A stretch of 5,556 bases of DNA from an uncultured Selenomonadaceae bacterium (lineage in GTDB: Bacteria; Bacillota; Negativicutes; Selenomonadales; Selenomonadaceae): assembly GCA_902782705.1 (NCBI GenBank), contig CACZOL010000231.1, positions 1-5,556 of the forward strand, given 5' to 3'. The notes beneath the pieces were generated by a model, which worked only from the letters and a program-made list of their open reading frames with translations, searched no databases and was not told the DNA's origin. Made by a program: the position numbers and the translations under genes. This document shows positions 5,500-5,556 of this stretch, one piece after another. Each line of letters opens with the position of its first letter. The stretch's first letter is position 1.

Positions 5500-5556
5500 T
5501 TATACCCTTCTCCGCTTCGGCGGGCGGCACCCGTTGTGCGGAATCGGCGTAACGTC
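5500..5556 (-). CDS. rpsK: 30S ribosomal protein S11, C-terminal fragment (partial)
   Basis: The minus strand from the window edge encodes DVTPIPHNGCRPPKRRRV followed by TAA (5502-5500), the nearly invariant C-terminus of bacterial S11, a protein of the 30S platform near the E site. Only the last 18 codons lie in the window. Its position just ahead of rpsD with an 18-base gap matches the common rpsM-rpsK-rpsD-rpoA-rplQ order of the alpha operon, so the genes to the right are expected to be rpsK and rpsM. Confidence 0.96.
   Translation of the reverse strand, partial: DVTPIPHNGCRPPKRRRV

Noticed and set aside
5499..5504. TATAAT on the minus strand just upstream of rpsD, as a -10 box
   Set aside because: It is formed by the last valine codon and stop of rpsK (GTA TAA T), and there is no -35 element at the right distance.

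Overview
The window looks like a chromosomal segment from a low-to-moderate-GC-lineage Firmicute with fairly GC-rich housekeeping genes, most plausibly a member of the Negativicutes. The best hints are the ribosomal protein S4 N-terminus (the cysteine-poor 'RVASLKRCRSLG' type seen in clostridia-like and Negativicutes genomes), strong GGAGG-type ribosome binding sites, a cobalamin adenosyltransferase, and a GC-rich palindromic repeat of a kind common in those genomes. The taxonomic call is inference from wording and was not checked by a search.

Read on the minus strand, from the right edge leftwards, the window opens with the distal part of the ribosomal 'alpha' operon: the last 18 codons of rpsK (S11), then rpsD (S4), rpoA (RNA polymerase alpha) and rplQ (L17), closely spaced and without a visible internal terminator. 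A strong GC-rich hairpin follows rplQ. Immediately behind it, so close that the hairpin nearly touches the ribosome binding site, comes cobO, which adenosylates corrinoids. CobO is closed by a textbook terminator with a UUCG loop and a seven-T run. Next is a canonical SIR2-family protein deacylase, and then a gene poorer in GC (449-1771) for a multidomain zinc protein. That protein has a CoiA-like N-terminus, a long charged coiled coil, a second four-cysteine zinc ribbon and a C-terminal topoisomerase-type C4 zinc finger. It has its own plausible promoter at 1824-1851.

At the left edge, on the plus strand, is the C-terminal tail of a gene that resembles sfsA. The convergent gap between it and the zinc protein (109-448) has no gene. 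It holds an approximately 117-bp palindromic, MITE-like repeat and a perfect 11-bp-arm AT-rich hairpin. A 15-bp imperfect inverted repeat lies at 187-201 and 1891-1905, bracketing the repeat, the hairpin and the AT-richer gene. This is compatible with that block being an acquired unit placed between housekeeping genes.

Most of the window is therefore conserved translation, transcription and cofactor machinery. The accessory and least-described part is the 187-1905 block, above all the CoiA-like/coiled-coil/topoisomerase-zinc-finger protein, whose function I cannot assign beyond probable nucleic-acid binding or processing.
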